Assembly (NCBI GenBank): GCA_034437275.1 | Contig: DAOTUD010000160.1 | Span: 1-17,330 of the forward strand | DNA: 17,330 nt | Source of the DNA: TC-15 sp034437275 | Lineage (GTDB): Bacteria; Chloroflexota; Anaerolineae; Aggregatilineales; Aggregatilineaceae | Direction: 5' to 3' | Position numbers and translations under genes: made by a program | Shown here: in pieces, positions 6,552-15,321 of the stretch | Numbering within the stretch: position 1 is the stretch's first letter | Layout: every line of letters starts with the position of its first letter | Notes under the pieces: generated by a model | The model's input: only the letters and a program-made list of their open reading frames with translations | Databases searched by the model: none | Told to the model about the DNA's origin: nothing

Positions 6552-7721
6552 CTACAACGCCATGACCAGGTAGCCGAACGAAGCCAGGTTCAACAGCAGC
6601 AGCAGTACGATTGTGCCCAGCAGCATCACGGCCCGCCCGTTCAGCCCGGCTTTGGGCTCGATGTCGTCGGGGATGTATTGGTAGTACTCGGCGAGGCTGG
6701 CATCACCGCTGTCGCCCAGCAGCGATGTCAATTCCTCGCTGTCGTCATCGTCGCCGAACAGGCTGTCCTCGTCATCGTCGAAGTTGAAGAGCAGATCATC
6801 GTCGTCATCGTCCAGCGCCAGCTCGTCTTCCAGGGTTGCTGCATTGTCAGGTTCGGCAAACGGTGCCCCGGCATTGTTGTTAACGGCAGCGGGGTGGTCC
6901 GGGAAGGCTCCGCCCGGTTCTGGGGCGTCGAATACATCATTGGCGAAAGGAGCCGGATCATCACTCCAGGACGCTGCGTCTTCCCCAAAAAGATCGCTGC
7001 CAAACGTGGACTTTTCAACCGCAGGTTCGCTGCCGGGCGCGTCATTGGCATCCACCATAAACGATGTATCGCCAAATGGTGCAGCACTGTCGGCCACAAA
7101 CGGCGAAGCGTCGTTCGCATCCTGCGAACCCGTGTCTGCCTCTCCGCTGTCGAGGTTCAGGCTGCTGACCCAGTCGTCATATTCCTCGTTGCTGGGCTGA
7201 TCAACCTGTCGCCCGCTACCATGCGCGACCGGTCCCGCAGAGGGCTGCCAGTCGACGCTGGTCGGGGGCGTTTCGGGTGGGTCGGGGTCGGATACCTCTG
7301 CGCCGCCAAACCAATCGCCAGTACCCGGATCAGAATCCGGGGCTGACTGTCCAAAGGGGCTATCGCCGGGCGATTCGGCATATTCTGCGCCGATGGGGGC
7401 CGACGAAGACCGGCCAGAGGGCGGTGTAGATGACGGCGGCGATTGGGCGTTTGTTGATTGGCGCTGCTGTTTGGCTAGCTTGTTGTTTATGGCGTCCAAT
7501 CCCTTGCGCGCCCGTTGATTGCTGGGGTTGACGGCCAGCACGTTTTCCAGGCAGATCTGCTGCTCTTCGAGCGTGTCAACTACCGCGCTCAGCCACAACC
7601 AACCCTGTTCGTGGTGCTCATCTTGATCGACCACCTGTAACAGCAGTTCGCGTGCTTCGTCTATGCGCCCCCCGTTATAAGCGGCGATTGCCTGTTGGAC
7701 CAGTTTGTCTGCTTCAGACAT
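6552..7721 (-). CDS. TPR-like protein with long acidic disordered linker and C-terminal membrane anchor
   Basis: A 389-aa protein. Residues 1-85 form TPR-like helical repeats (AIAAYNGGRIDEARELLLQV, GWLWLSAVVDTLEEQQ, CLENVLAVNPSNQRARKGL). Residues 90-345 are low-complexity, rich in Asp, Ser, Pro and Gly, with runs such as LDDDDDDLLFNF and FGDDDDSEE. A single hydrophobic helix ends the protein (about 362-388: AVMLLGTIVLLLLLNLASFGYLV). With no N-terminal signal, a tail-anchored topology with a cytoplasmic TPR head is likely. The function is unknown; the family style is common in Chloroflexota. It begins 19 nt after the fhs stop with GAGG upstream, so it is probably cotranscribed with fhs. Confidence 0.8.
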   Translation of the reverse strand: MSEADKLVQQAIAAYNGGRIDEARELLLQVVDQDEHHEQGWLWLSAVVDTLEEQQICLENVLAVNPSNQRARKGLDAINNKLAKQQRQSTNAQSPPSSTPPSGRSSSAPIGAEYAESPGDSPFGQSAPDSDPGTGDWFGGAEVSDPDPPETPPTSVDWQPSAGPVAHGSGRQVDQPSNEEYDDWVSSLNLDSGEADTGSQDANDASPFVADSAAPFGDTSFMVDANDAPGSEPAVEKSTFGSDLFGEDAASWSDDPAPFANDVFDAPEPGGAFPDHPAAVNNNAGAPFAEPDNAATLEDELALDDDDDDLLFNFDDDEDSLFGDDDDSEELTSLLGDSGDASLAEYYQYIPDDIEPKAGLNGRAVMLLGTIVLLLLLNLASFGYLVMAL

Positions 7722-7740
7722 ATCCGACTGTCCTCATCCG

Positions 7741-9507
<1,767 letters not shown>

Positions 9508-9544
9508 GTGCTTACCTCCTGAAGAAATTAACTCACGTTGCTTA

Positions 9545-9573
9545 ACTGTAGTATGACTACCCGTACTTGACAA
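9545..9573 (-). promoter_or_regulatory. Promoter of fhs
   Basis: On the minus strand TTGTCA (9573-9568), a 17-bp spacer and TACAGT (9550-9545) are followed by a short leader and AGGAGGT before the ATG at 9507. The hexamers are moderate (five and four of six bases). Confidence 0.45.
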
Positions 9574-9588
9574 GTGATGGATATAAGG

Positions 9589-9622
9589 AAAAATGCGCCC
9601 ATCCCGAATGGGGCAGGCGCAT
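9589..9622 (-). terminator. Rho-independent terminator of the receiver/roadblock gene
   Basis: ATGCGCC (9593-9599) pairs with GGCGCAT (9616-9622), with a possible inner CCC-GAAT-GGG stem. On the minus strand a TTTTT tract follows (9593-9589). It lies 30 nt past the gene's stop. Confidence 0.75.
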
Positions 9623-9652
9623 CAAAAGTTGCATAAGCCGGATGAAGGTGGA

Positions 9653-10765
9653 TTATTCGTCCAAAATCCCCATATCAATCGCCTCATCGTAGCCGACGCG
9701 TTCGTCTCCCTCGTCTTCAATCGACGCCGCAATGTCCTCCAAATCGTCCGGGTCGAACATAGTGTCGGCCATGGACTCATCAACCGACTGCCCGAACAAC
9801 GAGTCGGGGTCAAAGCCGGCGATTGGCTCGGGTTCTGGGGCTTCGGCGGCGGGTTCTTCGACGACCTCTGCCGGTGCCGTTTCGGTTTTTTGCGGGGCTT
9901 TGCTGACGGGCTTCTTGGGGGGCGCTTCGGGGGCAGGCTTGACACTATAGGCCGCATCGCCGATCATCTTGATCATCTGGTCGGCAGCCCGCCGGCCAAA
10001 CATGGTAACGGCACCAAATGCTCCGCGATTGGTCCCCTCAAAGATCAGCCCCATAAAGTAGTGCATGCCGAGCGCCAGGCCAAAGATATCCAGCCGCTCG
10101 CCGTCATAATACTGCATCGTCCAGGCGTTACCGCCCACCAGGGGGCTGATGTCTGCCGAACGGGCGAACGATGGCCCGAGCAAGGCAGCCAGCTTTTCGC
10201 GATCCACATAGCCAGTCGCGCCTTCGTCGACCAGCACCCGACCGGTCCGGTCGGACAGAATAACGCCCATTGCGCCGACATCGCGCATCAACTGCACCAG
10301 GATGGTACGCAGTTCGTCAATGTCGACCGGCGGTACCGGTCCCAGGTCGGATTCGGGTTCGTCTTCGTGAGGCTCGTCAACGACTGCCGTTTCGCCATCC
10401 AGTGCGATCCGCAGGCCACGCAGAAACGGCTCGGCGACCGGGCGCATGAAATACTGGAAGGGTGCCCCGGCAATATCAGGATCGTCGGGAGCAGGATCGC
10501 CGGCTTCGGCCAGGATGATCACCGGCGTCTCGAGCGATTCGTGATTGATCCGCTTCGCCAGTTCGACGCCGTTCATCTCGCCGGGGACGGTGTAGGCGGT
10601 CACGACCAGCGCAATCGACGCCTGGGCAACTTCATCGAGTACCGCTTCAGTGGAGGGAACTTCGACCAGAATGTAGTCGCGGTCTAACAAGGTGAGTGCG
10701 CCGCGCACAATATGCGCAACGTCATGAGCAGCATCCAGGACAACAACACGGGGGACCAAAGGCAT
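9653..10765 (-). CDS. Degenerate receiver domain plus roadblock/LC7 domain protein
   Basis: A 370-aa protein. Residues 5-125 have a response-regulator receiver fold (RVVVLDAAHDVAHIVRGAL, ALVVTAYTVPGEMNGVEL, PVIILAEAG, YFMRPV). The phospho-acceptor Asp position is alanine (A57 in VVTAYTVPG) and the conserved Lys of KP is Arg (R108), so it is probably a non-phosphorylated pseudo-receiver. Residues 148-272 are a roadblock/LC7-like domain (ELRTILVQLMRDVGAMGVIL, GRVLVDEGATG, ALGMHYFMGLIFEG, GAVTMFGRRAADQMIKMIGDA), a fold used for small-GTPase regulation or protein scaffolding. Residues 275-370 are Pro/Glu/Asp-rich and disordered. There is no DNA-binding domain. The monocistronic unit has its own terminator, and no GTPase gene lies nearby. 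Confidence 0.85.
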   Translation of the reverse strand: MPLVPRVVVLDAAHDVAHIVRGALTLLDRDYILVEVPSTEAVLDEVAQASIALVVTAYTVPGEMNGVELAKRINHESLETPVIILAEAGDPAPDDPDIAGAPFQYFMRPVAEPFLRGLRIALDGETAVVDEPHEDEPESDLGPVPPVDIDELRTILVQLMRDVGAMGVILSDRTGRVLVDEGATGYVDREKLAALLGPSFARSADISPLVGGNAWTMQYYDGERLDIFGLALGMHYFMGLIFEGTNRGAFGAVTMFGRRAADQMIKMIGDAAYSVKPAPEAPPKKPVSKAPQKTETAPAEVVEEPAAEAPEPEPIAGFDPDSLFGQSVDESMADTMFDPDDLEDIAASIEDEGDERVGYDEAIDMGILDE

Positions 10766-10814
10766 GGTTTAACTACCTGTTTCTCGCTCTCAATGTTGAA
10801 GACGACATAATATC

Positions 10815-10842
10815 ATTATACCCATTTTGGGGCACAAATGGG
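10815..10842 (-). promoter_or_regulatory. Consensus -10 abutted by a 22-bp operator-like dyad
   Basis: On the minus strand a perfect TATAAT (10820-10815) lies 50 nt upstream of the roadblock ATG. The dyad CCCATTT-N8-AAATGGG (10821-10842) touches it and fills the spacer where RNA polymerase binds. No recognisable -35 exists, which suggests activator-dependent or repressed control by an unknown factor. Confidence 0.5.
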
Positions 10843-10998
10843 AAGCCAATACCCCTGTATTCTATCGTAACGGATTTGCCCAGGGTTGCAAGTGTATTAA
10901 GGTTAGGTGCAGGCGAGCCGGGTCAAAAATCACGAAAAATTCATGATATCTTCATGCTAATGGCGGGTGCTTGTGCCAGTTGCGCGGGTTGTCGGCCA

Positions 10999-11082
10999 GG
11001 TCGCCAGCGCGTCTTCCTCATCGCAGGGGGAAATCTGGCGACCCCATGCTCTGTCCTGGTCTCGCCCGCTGGATGGGGACAG
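10999..11082 (+). promoter_or_regulatory. Strong nested hairpin and alternative pairings upstream of dmsA (possible leader RNA)
   Basis: GGTCGCCAG (10999-11007) pairs perfectly with CTGGCGACC (11035-11043) and encloses a second stem TTCCTC (11014-11019) / GGGGAA (11027-11032). Next, CTGTCC (11051-11056) pairs with GGACAG (11077-11082). CCCCAT (11042-11047) can instead pair with ATGGGG (11073-11078), disrupting both. This resembles a switchable leader. Because it precedes a molybdoenzyme gene, a cofactor-sensing RNA is conceivable, but I could not match it to the Moco RNA consensus. Whether it is transcribed is unknown. Confidence 0.4.
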
Positions 11083-11286
11083 TGTCGGGCCGCGCGCGAG
11101 ATATCAAGGCTGCAAATATTGGTTGGGTATCAGCTAATATCACCCGATTGGGTGATGAAAGCTGCCAGTCATGTATGCTATGCTGAATATTATAAGGGGA
11201 GTGGTGTGTTTTAATTACACTCCGCAATGTGGTTACTTGCTCCAGTCCTTGATTATTGTTCTTCTAAAGTAGAAGGAGCCAAATCT

Positions 11287-13677
11287 ATGGAGGACAAAAA
11301 TTCTTTGTCACAACTGGTGACTGATGCTGCCCTCACCCGGCGGAGTTTCCTGAAGTGGAATGCCGCGCTGGGAGGGACAGCAATACTGGCCAAAGGCGGT
11401 CTGGCCTACGGTCTTGAACCGACGCAGACCGCCCAGGCCCAGTCAGAAACCGATATCATATCTACAGGCTGTTCCCACAACTGTGGGGGACGTTGCCGTC
11501 TGATGGTACACGTCAAAGAGGGCACGATCACCAACATCACGACGGATGATCGCCCCGATACAGTAGAGGACCCGCAGCTGCGTGCCTGCCAGCGTGGGCG
11601 CTCGTATCGCAAGCGTGTTTACCATCCTGATCGGCTAAAATACCCCTTGAAGCGCGTTGGCGAACGCGGCTCAGGCGAATATGAGCGCATCTCGTGGGAC
11701 GAGGCTACTCAAATCGTCGCGGATGAAATTCAGCGGGTGATGGATGAATATGGCCCCGAGGCGTTCATCAATCACTACGCATCCGGTGCCGGCAGCCAGA
11801 CACTTGGCTCTGGCACGTCGCAGCGTCTCCTGAACCTCATGGGGGGCACGCTCAACGAGTACGGCACGTACAGCGCCGCCTGCCTGGAATACATGTTACC
11901 GCGCGTCCTCGGCCAGTTCCAAACCGCCAATTCGCGGGATGACTGGGTGAACTCCAAGCTGATCGTCATGTTCGGCTATAACCCGATGGAGATGATTTCC
12001 GGTACGAACACGATGTATTTCCTCAAGCTGGCGAAAGAAGCCGGGGCTAAGGTAATCGTCATTGATCCAATCCTCACTATGACGGCCCAGTGGGCCGATG
12101 AGTGGGTGCCCATTCGCCCTGGTACCGACGTCGCTCTGATGTCGGCTATGGCTTACGTCATGATCACCGAAGACCTGCACGATCAAGAGTTCCTGGATAC
12201 GTATTGCAGCGGCTTCGATGAAGACCACATGCCCGAAGATATCCCGGCTGGCAACTCCTACAAGAGCTACATCTTAGGGGAAAGCGACGACCAGCCCAAG
12301 ACACCAGAATGGGCCGAAAGCATTACCGGCATTCCGCGCAATAAGATCATCCAACTGGCGCGCGAAATCGCCATGGCCAAACCAACCGCGATCTATCAGG
12401 GGCTTGGCGGACAGCGCCGAGCCTATGGCGAAGAGTTTGTACACGCCGGGGTCACGCTGGCCTCACTGACCGGGAACGTCGGCATTTCGGGCGGCGCCGC
12501 CGGGACCTTCCCCTTCGCCCCGCGCTATGTGCCGGCAGGGGGCTTCCCCGGCAACGAGAATTCGGTCAAGATAGCCATCTCAACGTTTACGTGGACGGAT
12601 GCAGTGGTTCGCGGCACAGAGATGGGGCCGGCAGAAGGTGTCACCGGCCTGCCAGACGACCAGGACACACTGCCCTACAACATCAAGTTCATCTACAATA
12701 ACGCTGGCCAGGCCATCCTGAACCAACATGCTGATGTCAACCGAACTATTGATATCCTCAAAGACGAAAGTCTGGTCGAGTTCATCGTCACCCACGAGCA
12801 GTTTATGACGCCCTCGGCCAAGTTCTCCGACATCATCTTGCCCGCCGTGACCTGGATGGAAACCGACGGCATGACCACCAACTGGGTGATGGGTAACACC
12901 CTCTACTACATGCAAAAAGCCATCGAGCCGATGTTCGAATGCAAGACGGACTACGAAATCTGCGCCATGATCGCCGACAAACTCGGCGTTGGTGACGAAT
13001 ACCGCGATGGCAAAGAAACGCCCGAGGATTGGATCCGGGAATGGACCGCCGGCATGAAAGACTTTGATCCCACCTTCGACTTTGAAGAATTCAAAGAGAG
13101 TGGGCTGCATGTGATCCTGTATGACGAACCGGCGATCCACCTCAAGGCTTTCCGCGACGACCCAGAAGAGAATGCCCTGCCGACGCCGTCTGGTAAGATC
13201 GAAATCTTCAGCATGGCGAAGTGGGGGGCGAACGACCCCGAGCATATCCCCGGCGTTCCCAAATACATTCCAGAGTGGGAAGGCCCACAATCGGACCTGG
13301 TGACCGAGTATCCGTTGCAGTTACACGGACATCACTACCATAACCGGTCACATTCGACTTTCGACAACATCGAATGGCTGCGCGAATCAATGCCGCAGCG
13401 GTTGTTTATGAACCCGTTCGACGCCGACGAGCGCGGTATCTCGGACGGTGACAAAGTGCGTGTTTACAACGAACGCGGCGAAGTCAAAATCGAGGTGCGC
13501 CTGACCAAACGCATCATGCCGGGTGTGGTCGATCTCCCGCAGGGCGCGTGGTATAAGCCCAATGGTAATGGCGTCGATGAAGGTGGTTGTATCAACGTGC
13601 TGACTTCATTCCAGCCCAGCCCCTTCGCCAAGGGAACAGCCCAGCATACAAATCTTGTTGAAGTAGAGAAGGCTTAG
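11287..13677 (+). CDS. dmsA: DmsA-like molybdopterin oxidoreductase, catalytic subunit (Tat-exported)
   Basis: A 796-aa bis-MGD enzyme of the DMSO reductase family (E. coli DmsA about 814 aa). A Tat signal has TRRSFLK (R18-R19), a hydrophobic stretch and an AQA cleavage site near residue 51, so it acts outside the cytoplasmic membrane. The N-terminal [4Fe-4S] site is CSHNCGGRC (C62, C66, C70) plus C101 in LRACQRGRSYRKR. The probable metal ligand is S196 in NEYGTYSAAC, matching the Ser position of DmsA (YGxYS), although C199 is close. The C-terminal dinucleotide-binding domain runs from about 665 to 790 (HGHHYHNRSHSTFDN, GDKVRVYNERG, LPQGAWYKP). Start 11287 has an AAGGAG site. S- or N-oxides are the likely substrates, inferred from the Ser ligand. 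It is the first gene of dmsABC, with no adjacent TorD-type chaperone. Confidence 0.88.
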   Translation: MEDKNSLSQLVTDAALTRRSFLKWNAALGGTAILAKGGLAYGLEPTQTAQAQSETDIISTGCSHNCGGRCRLMVHVKEGTITNITTDDRPDTVEDPQLRACQRGRSYRKRVYHPDRLKYPLKRVGERGSGEYERISWDEATQIVADEIQRVMDEYGPEAFINHYASGAGSQTLGSGTSQRLLNLMGGTLNEYGTYSAACLEYMLPRVLGQFQTANSRDDWVNSKLIVMFGYNPMEMISGTNTMYFLKLAKEAGAKVIVIDPILTMTAQWADEWVPIRPGTDVALMSAMAYVMITEDLHDQEFLDTYCSGFDEDHMPEDIPAGNSYKSYILGESDDQPKTPEWAESITGIPRNKIIQLAREIAMAKPTAIYQGLGGQRRAYGEEFVHAGVTLASLTGNVGISGGAAGTFPFAPRYVPAGGFPGNENSVKIAISTFTWTDAVVRGTEMGPAEGVTGLPDDQDTLPYNIKFIYNNAGQAILNQHADVNRTIDILKDESLVEFIVTHEQFMTPSAKFSDIILPAVTWMETDGMTTNWVMGNTLYYMQKAIEPMFECKTDYEICAMIADKLGVGDEYRDGKETPEDWIREWTAGMKDFDPTFDFEEFKESGLHVILYDEPAIHLKAFRDDPEENALPTPSGKIEIFSMAKWGANDPEHIPGVPKYIPEWEGPQSDLVTEYPLQLHGHHYHNRSHSTFDNIEWLRESMPQRLFMNPFDADERGISDGDKVRVYNERGEVKIEVRLTKRIMPGVVDLPQGAWYKPNGNGVDEGGCINVLTSFQPSPFAKGTAQHTNLVEVEKA

Positions 13678-13690
13678 GAGGAATACAAAG

Positions 13691-14308
13691 ATGGCAAATC
13701 AGATGGCCTTCTATTATGACCAAAGTGCGTGCACTGGTTGCAAAGCCTGCCAGATTGCGTGCAAAGATGACAATGATCTGGAAGTCGGGATCCTTTGGCG
13801 TCGGGTAGTCGATGTCCAGGGCGGTGACTGGATCAAACAGGGCGATACCTGGATACACAGCATCGTCAACTACTCGCTGTCCATCGCCTGCAACCACTGC
13901 AAAGAACCGATCTGCATGGAAGTGTGCCCCACCGAGGCGATCACCAAACGCGACGATGGGATCGTCCTGATCGACGAAGATAAATGCATCGGCTGTCGTT
14001 ACTGCGAGTGGTCCTGCCCCTATGCAGCCCCACAATACCAGTCCGACAAAGGGAAGATGAGCAAGTGCGATTTCTGCGTGGATAACATCGACCAGGGATT
14101 GCCGCCGGCCTGTGTCGCGGCTTGCCCGATGCGCGTGCTGGACTTCGGCGAACTGGAAGAGCTTAAAGCCAAGTATGACAATGTCGAAAACATCTATCCC
14201 CTGCCCGATCCATCGCTCACTGAACCAGCGATTGTGATCACCCCGCACCCACAAGCGGTGTTAGGGGCGGATACCGGCGCGTATATAGCTAACGAGGAGG
14301 AAATCTAA
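13691..14308 (+). CDS. dmsB: DmsB-like four-[4Fe-4S] electron-transfer subunit
   Basis: A 205-aa ferredoxin-like subunit, matching E. coli DmsB. It carries sixteen cysteines in four groups: C14-C17-C20-C24 (CTGCKACQIAC), C67-C70-C75-C79 (CNHCKEPICMEVC), C99-C102-C105-C109 (CIGCRYCEWSC) and C126-C129-C141-C145 (CDFC...CVAAC). These relay electrons from the membrane anchor to the Mo subunit. It has no signal peptide of its own, so it is presumably carried across by the Tat-exported DmsA partner, as in the family. It starts 13 nt after dmsA with a TAGGAGGAA site touching the dmsA stop. Confidence 0.93.
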   Translation: MANQMAFYYDQSACTGCKACQIACKDDNDLEVGILWRRVVDVQGGDWIKQGDTWIHSIVNYSLSIACNHCKEPICMEVCPTEAITKRDDGIVLIDEDKCIGCRYCEWSCPYAAPQYQSDKGKMSKCDFCVDNIDQGLPPACVAACPMRVLDFGELEELKAKYDNVENIYPLPDPSLTEPAIVITPHPQAVLGADTGAYIANEEEI

Positions 14309-14311
14309 CTC

Positions 14312-15247
14312 ATGGAAGTGCGTGATTGGGCACTTGTACTATTCACGATTCTCGGGCAGCTTGGCGTAGGTTCCTTCATCGTGATGGGCATCGTTCACTT
14401 CTTCGCCGCTCGCAAAGAGGGCGTAGAAGAGGCCGACCGCATGAGTGACCGGGCGCTGCTGGCCATTGGACCACTCCTGGTCCTCGGGACACTGGCGTCA
14501 CTTTTCCATCTCGGCGATCCGGTAAACGCCTACAAAGCTGCGACCAACTTTAGTTCGTCCTGGCTCAGCCGCGAGATTGTGTTCAACGTGTTGTTCATCG
14601 TCGCCGGCGGTATCTTCGCCGGGATGCAGTGGCGGAAGATCGCCACGCCAGCAATTCGCAATGCTGTTGCCTGGGTAGCGGCGATCATTGGGTTGGCCCT
14701 CGTCTACAGCATGGCACAAATCTATATGCTACGGACCGTGCCCGCCTGGGATACGATTGCAACCCCCATCTCGTTCTTCGTGACGACCTTCTTGTTGGGA
14801 TCGCTGGCTGTTGGCACCGCTTACGTGGTAAACTACAGCTATATGCAGCGCCGCGATGAGTCGGGCTGTGAAGAAGGCGGCGTGCAGTGTTCACTGGTGC
14901 GCGGCGCGCTGCGCGGCATTGCAATCGCGGCTATCGTGTTGGTCGGCATCGAGTTCGTCGTCCAACCGCTCTATCTCGCCGATCTGTCCGCTGACACCGG
15001 GGCAGCGCAAGAAAGCGCCCGCGTTATCATCGAGGACTACGGCGTCGTGTTTGCTTTGCGACTGCTGTTCGTCTTCATCGGTGCAGCTCTGCTGGGTGGC
15101 TTCCTCTACTGGAATGCCAGCAGTCCCGGCAAGCTACAAGTTGCCGGGAACGTGGCTTACGCTGCGTTCGCGTTGGTGCTCATTGCCGAAGTGCTGGGAC
15201 GGTTTGTCTTCTACGCCTCGAAGGTCGGCGTGGGTATCTTTACGTAG
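14312..15247 (+). CDS. dmsC: DmsC-like membrane anchor subunit (quinol-oxidising)
   Basis: A 311-aa hydrophobic protein with about eight predicted membrane helices, starting at WALVLFTILGQLGVGSFIVMG. Family signatures include LASLFHLGDPVNAYKA, SSSWLSREIVFNVLF, AQIYMLRTVPAWDT and the final EVLGRFVFY. It anchors DmsAB and takes electrons from menaquinol. It starts 3 nt after dmsB; the GAGGAGG site is in the dmsB tail, indicating tight coupling. A perfect 11-bp hairpin follows. Confidence 0.9.
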   Translation: MEVRDWALVLFTILGQLGVGSFIVMGIVHFFAARKEGVEEADRMSDRALLAIGPLLVLGTLASLFHLGDPVNAYKAATNFSSSWLSREIVFNVLFIVAGGIFAGMQWRKIATPAIRNAVAWVAAIIGLALVYSMAQIYMLRTVPAWDTIATPISFFVTTFLLGSLAVGTAYVVNYSYMQRRDESGCEEGGVQCSLVRGALRGIAIAAIVLVGIEFVVQPLYLADLSADTGAAQESARVIIEDYGVVFALRLLFVFIGAALLGGFLYWNASSPGKLQVAGNVAYAAFALVLIAEVLGRFVFYASKVGVGIFT

Positions 15248-15266
15248 CACCGGACCGACGCAATCC

Positions 15267-15293
15267 ATCGGGGGCGCGCACAGCGTCCCCGAT
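15267..15293 (+). other. Perfect 11-bp intergenic hairpin between dmsC and the radical SAM gene
   Basis: ATCGGGGGCGC, loop GCACA, GCGTCCCCGAT (one G-T wobble). It is very stable but is followed by ACCTTCC, not a T-tract. It is therefore more likely an mRNA-stabilising, processing or attenuating structure than an intrinsic terminator. Confidence 0.6.
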
Positions 15294-15321
15294 ACCTTCC
15301 ATCTGAAAACAGGCACCCACC

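Larger units (their letters stand above)
10766..11286. other. 520-bp noncoding divergent region with several inverted repeats
   Basis: It separates the minus-strand roadblock gene from the plus-strand dms operon. No convincing gene was seen; an open frame at 10696-11214 on the plus strand has no family-like sequence and overlaps the roadblock gene start. The region is AT-rich at both ends with a GC-rich, strongly self-complementary core at 10999-11082. Other dyads are CATGA-TATCT-TCATG (10942-10956), ATCACCC-GATT-GGGTGAT (11139-11156) and GGAGTG...CACTCC (11198-11223). A TATTAT/TATAAG element at 11188-11196 could be a -10 for dmsA, but no good -35 is visible. Confidence 0.7.

Noticed and set aside
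6724..6840. GTC/ATC-rich tandem-like repeats
   Set aside because: They encode the poly-Asp acidic linker of the TPR protein; the periodicity follows codons and is not a DNA repeat array.
10999..11082. Firm assignment as a Moco riboswitch
   Set aside because: The location fits, but I could not match conserved motif positions from memory, so it is left as an unassigned structured region.
10696..11214. A 172-codon plus-strand frame upstream of dmsA
   Set aside because: It overlaps the roadblock gene start, crosses the inverted-repeat region, and gives no family-like sequence.
12580..14254. Minus-strand frames inside dmsA and dmsB (12580-13290, 13592-14254)
   Set aside because: Opposite strongly conserved molybdopterin and ferredoxin motifs; their translations have no recognisable features.
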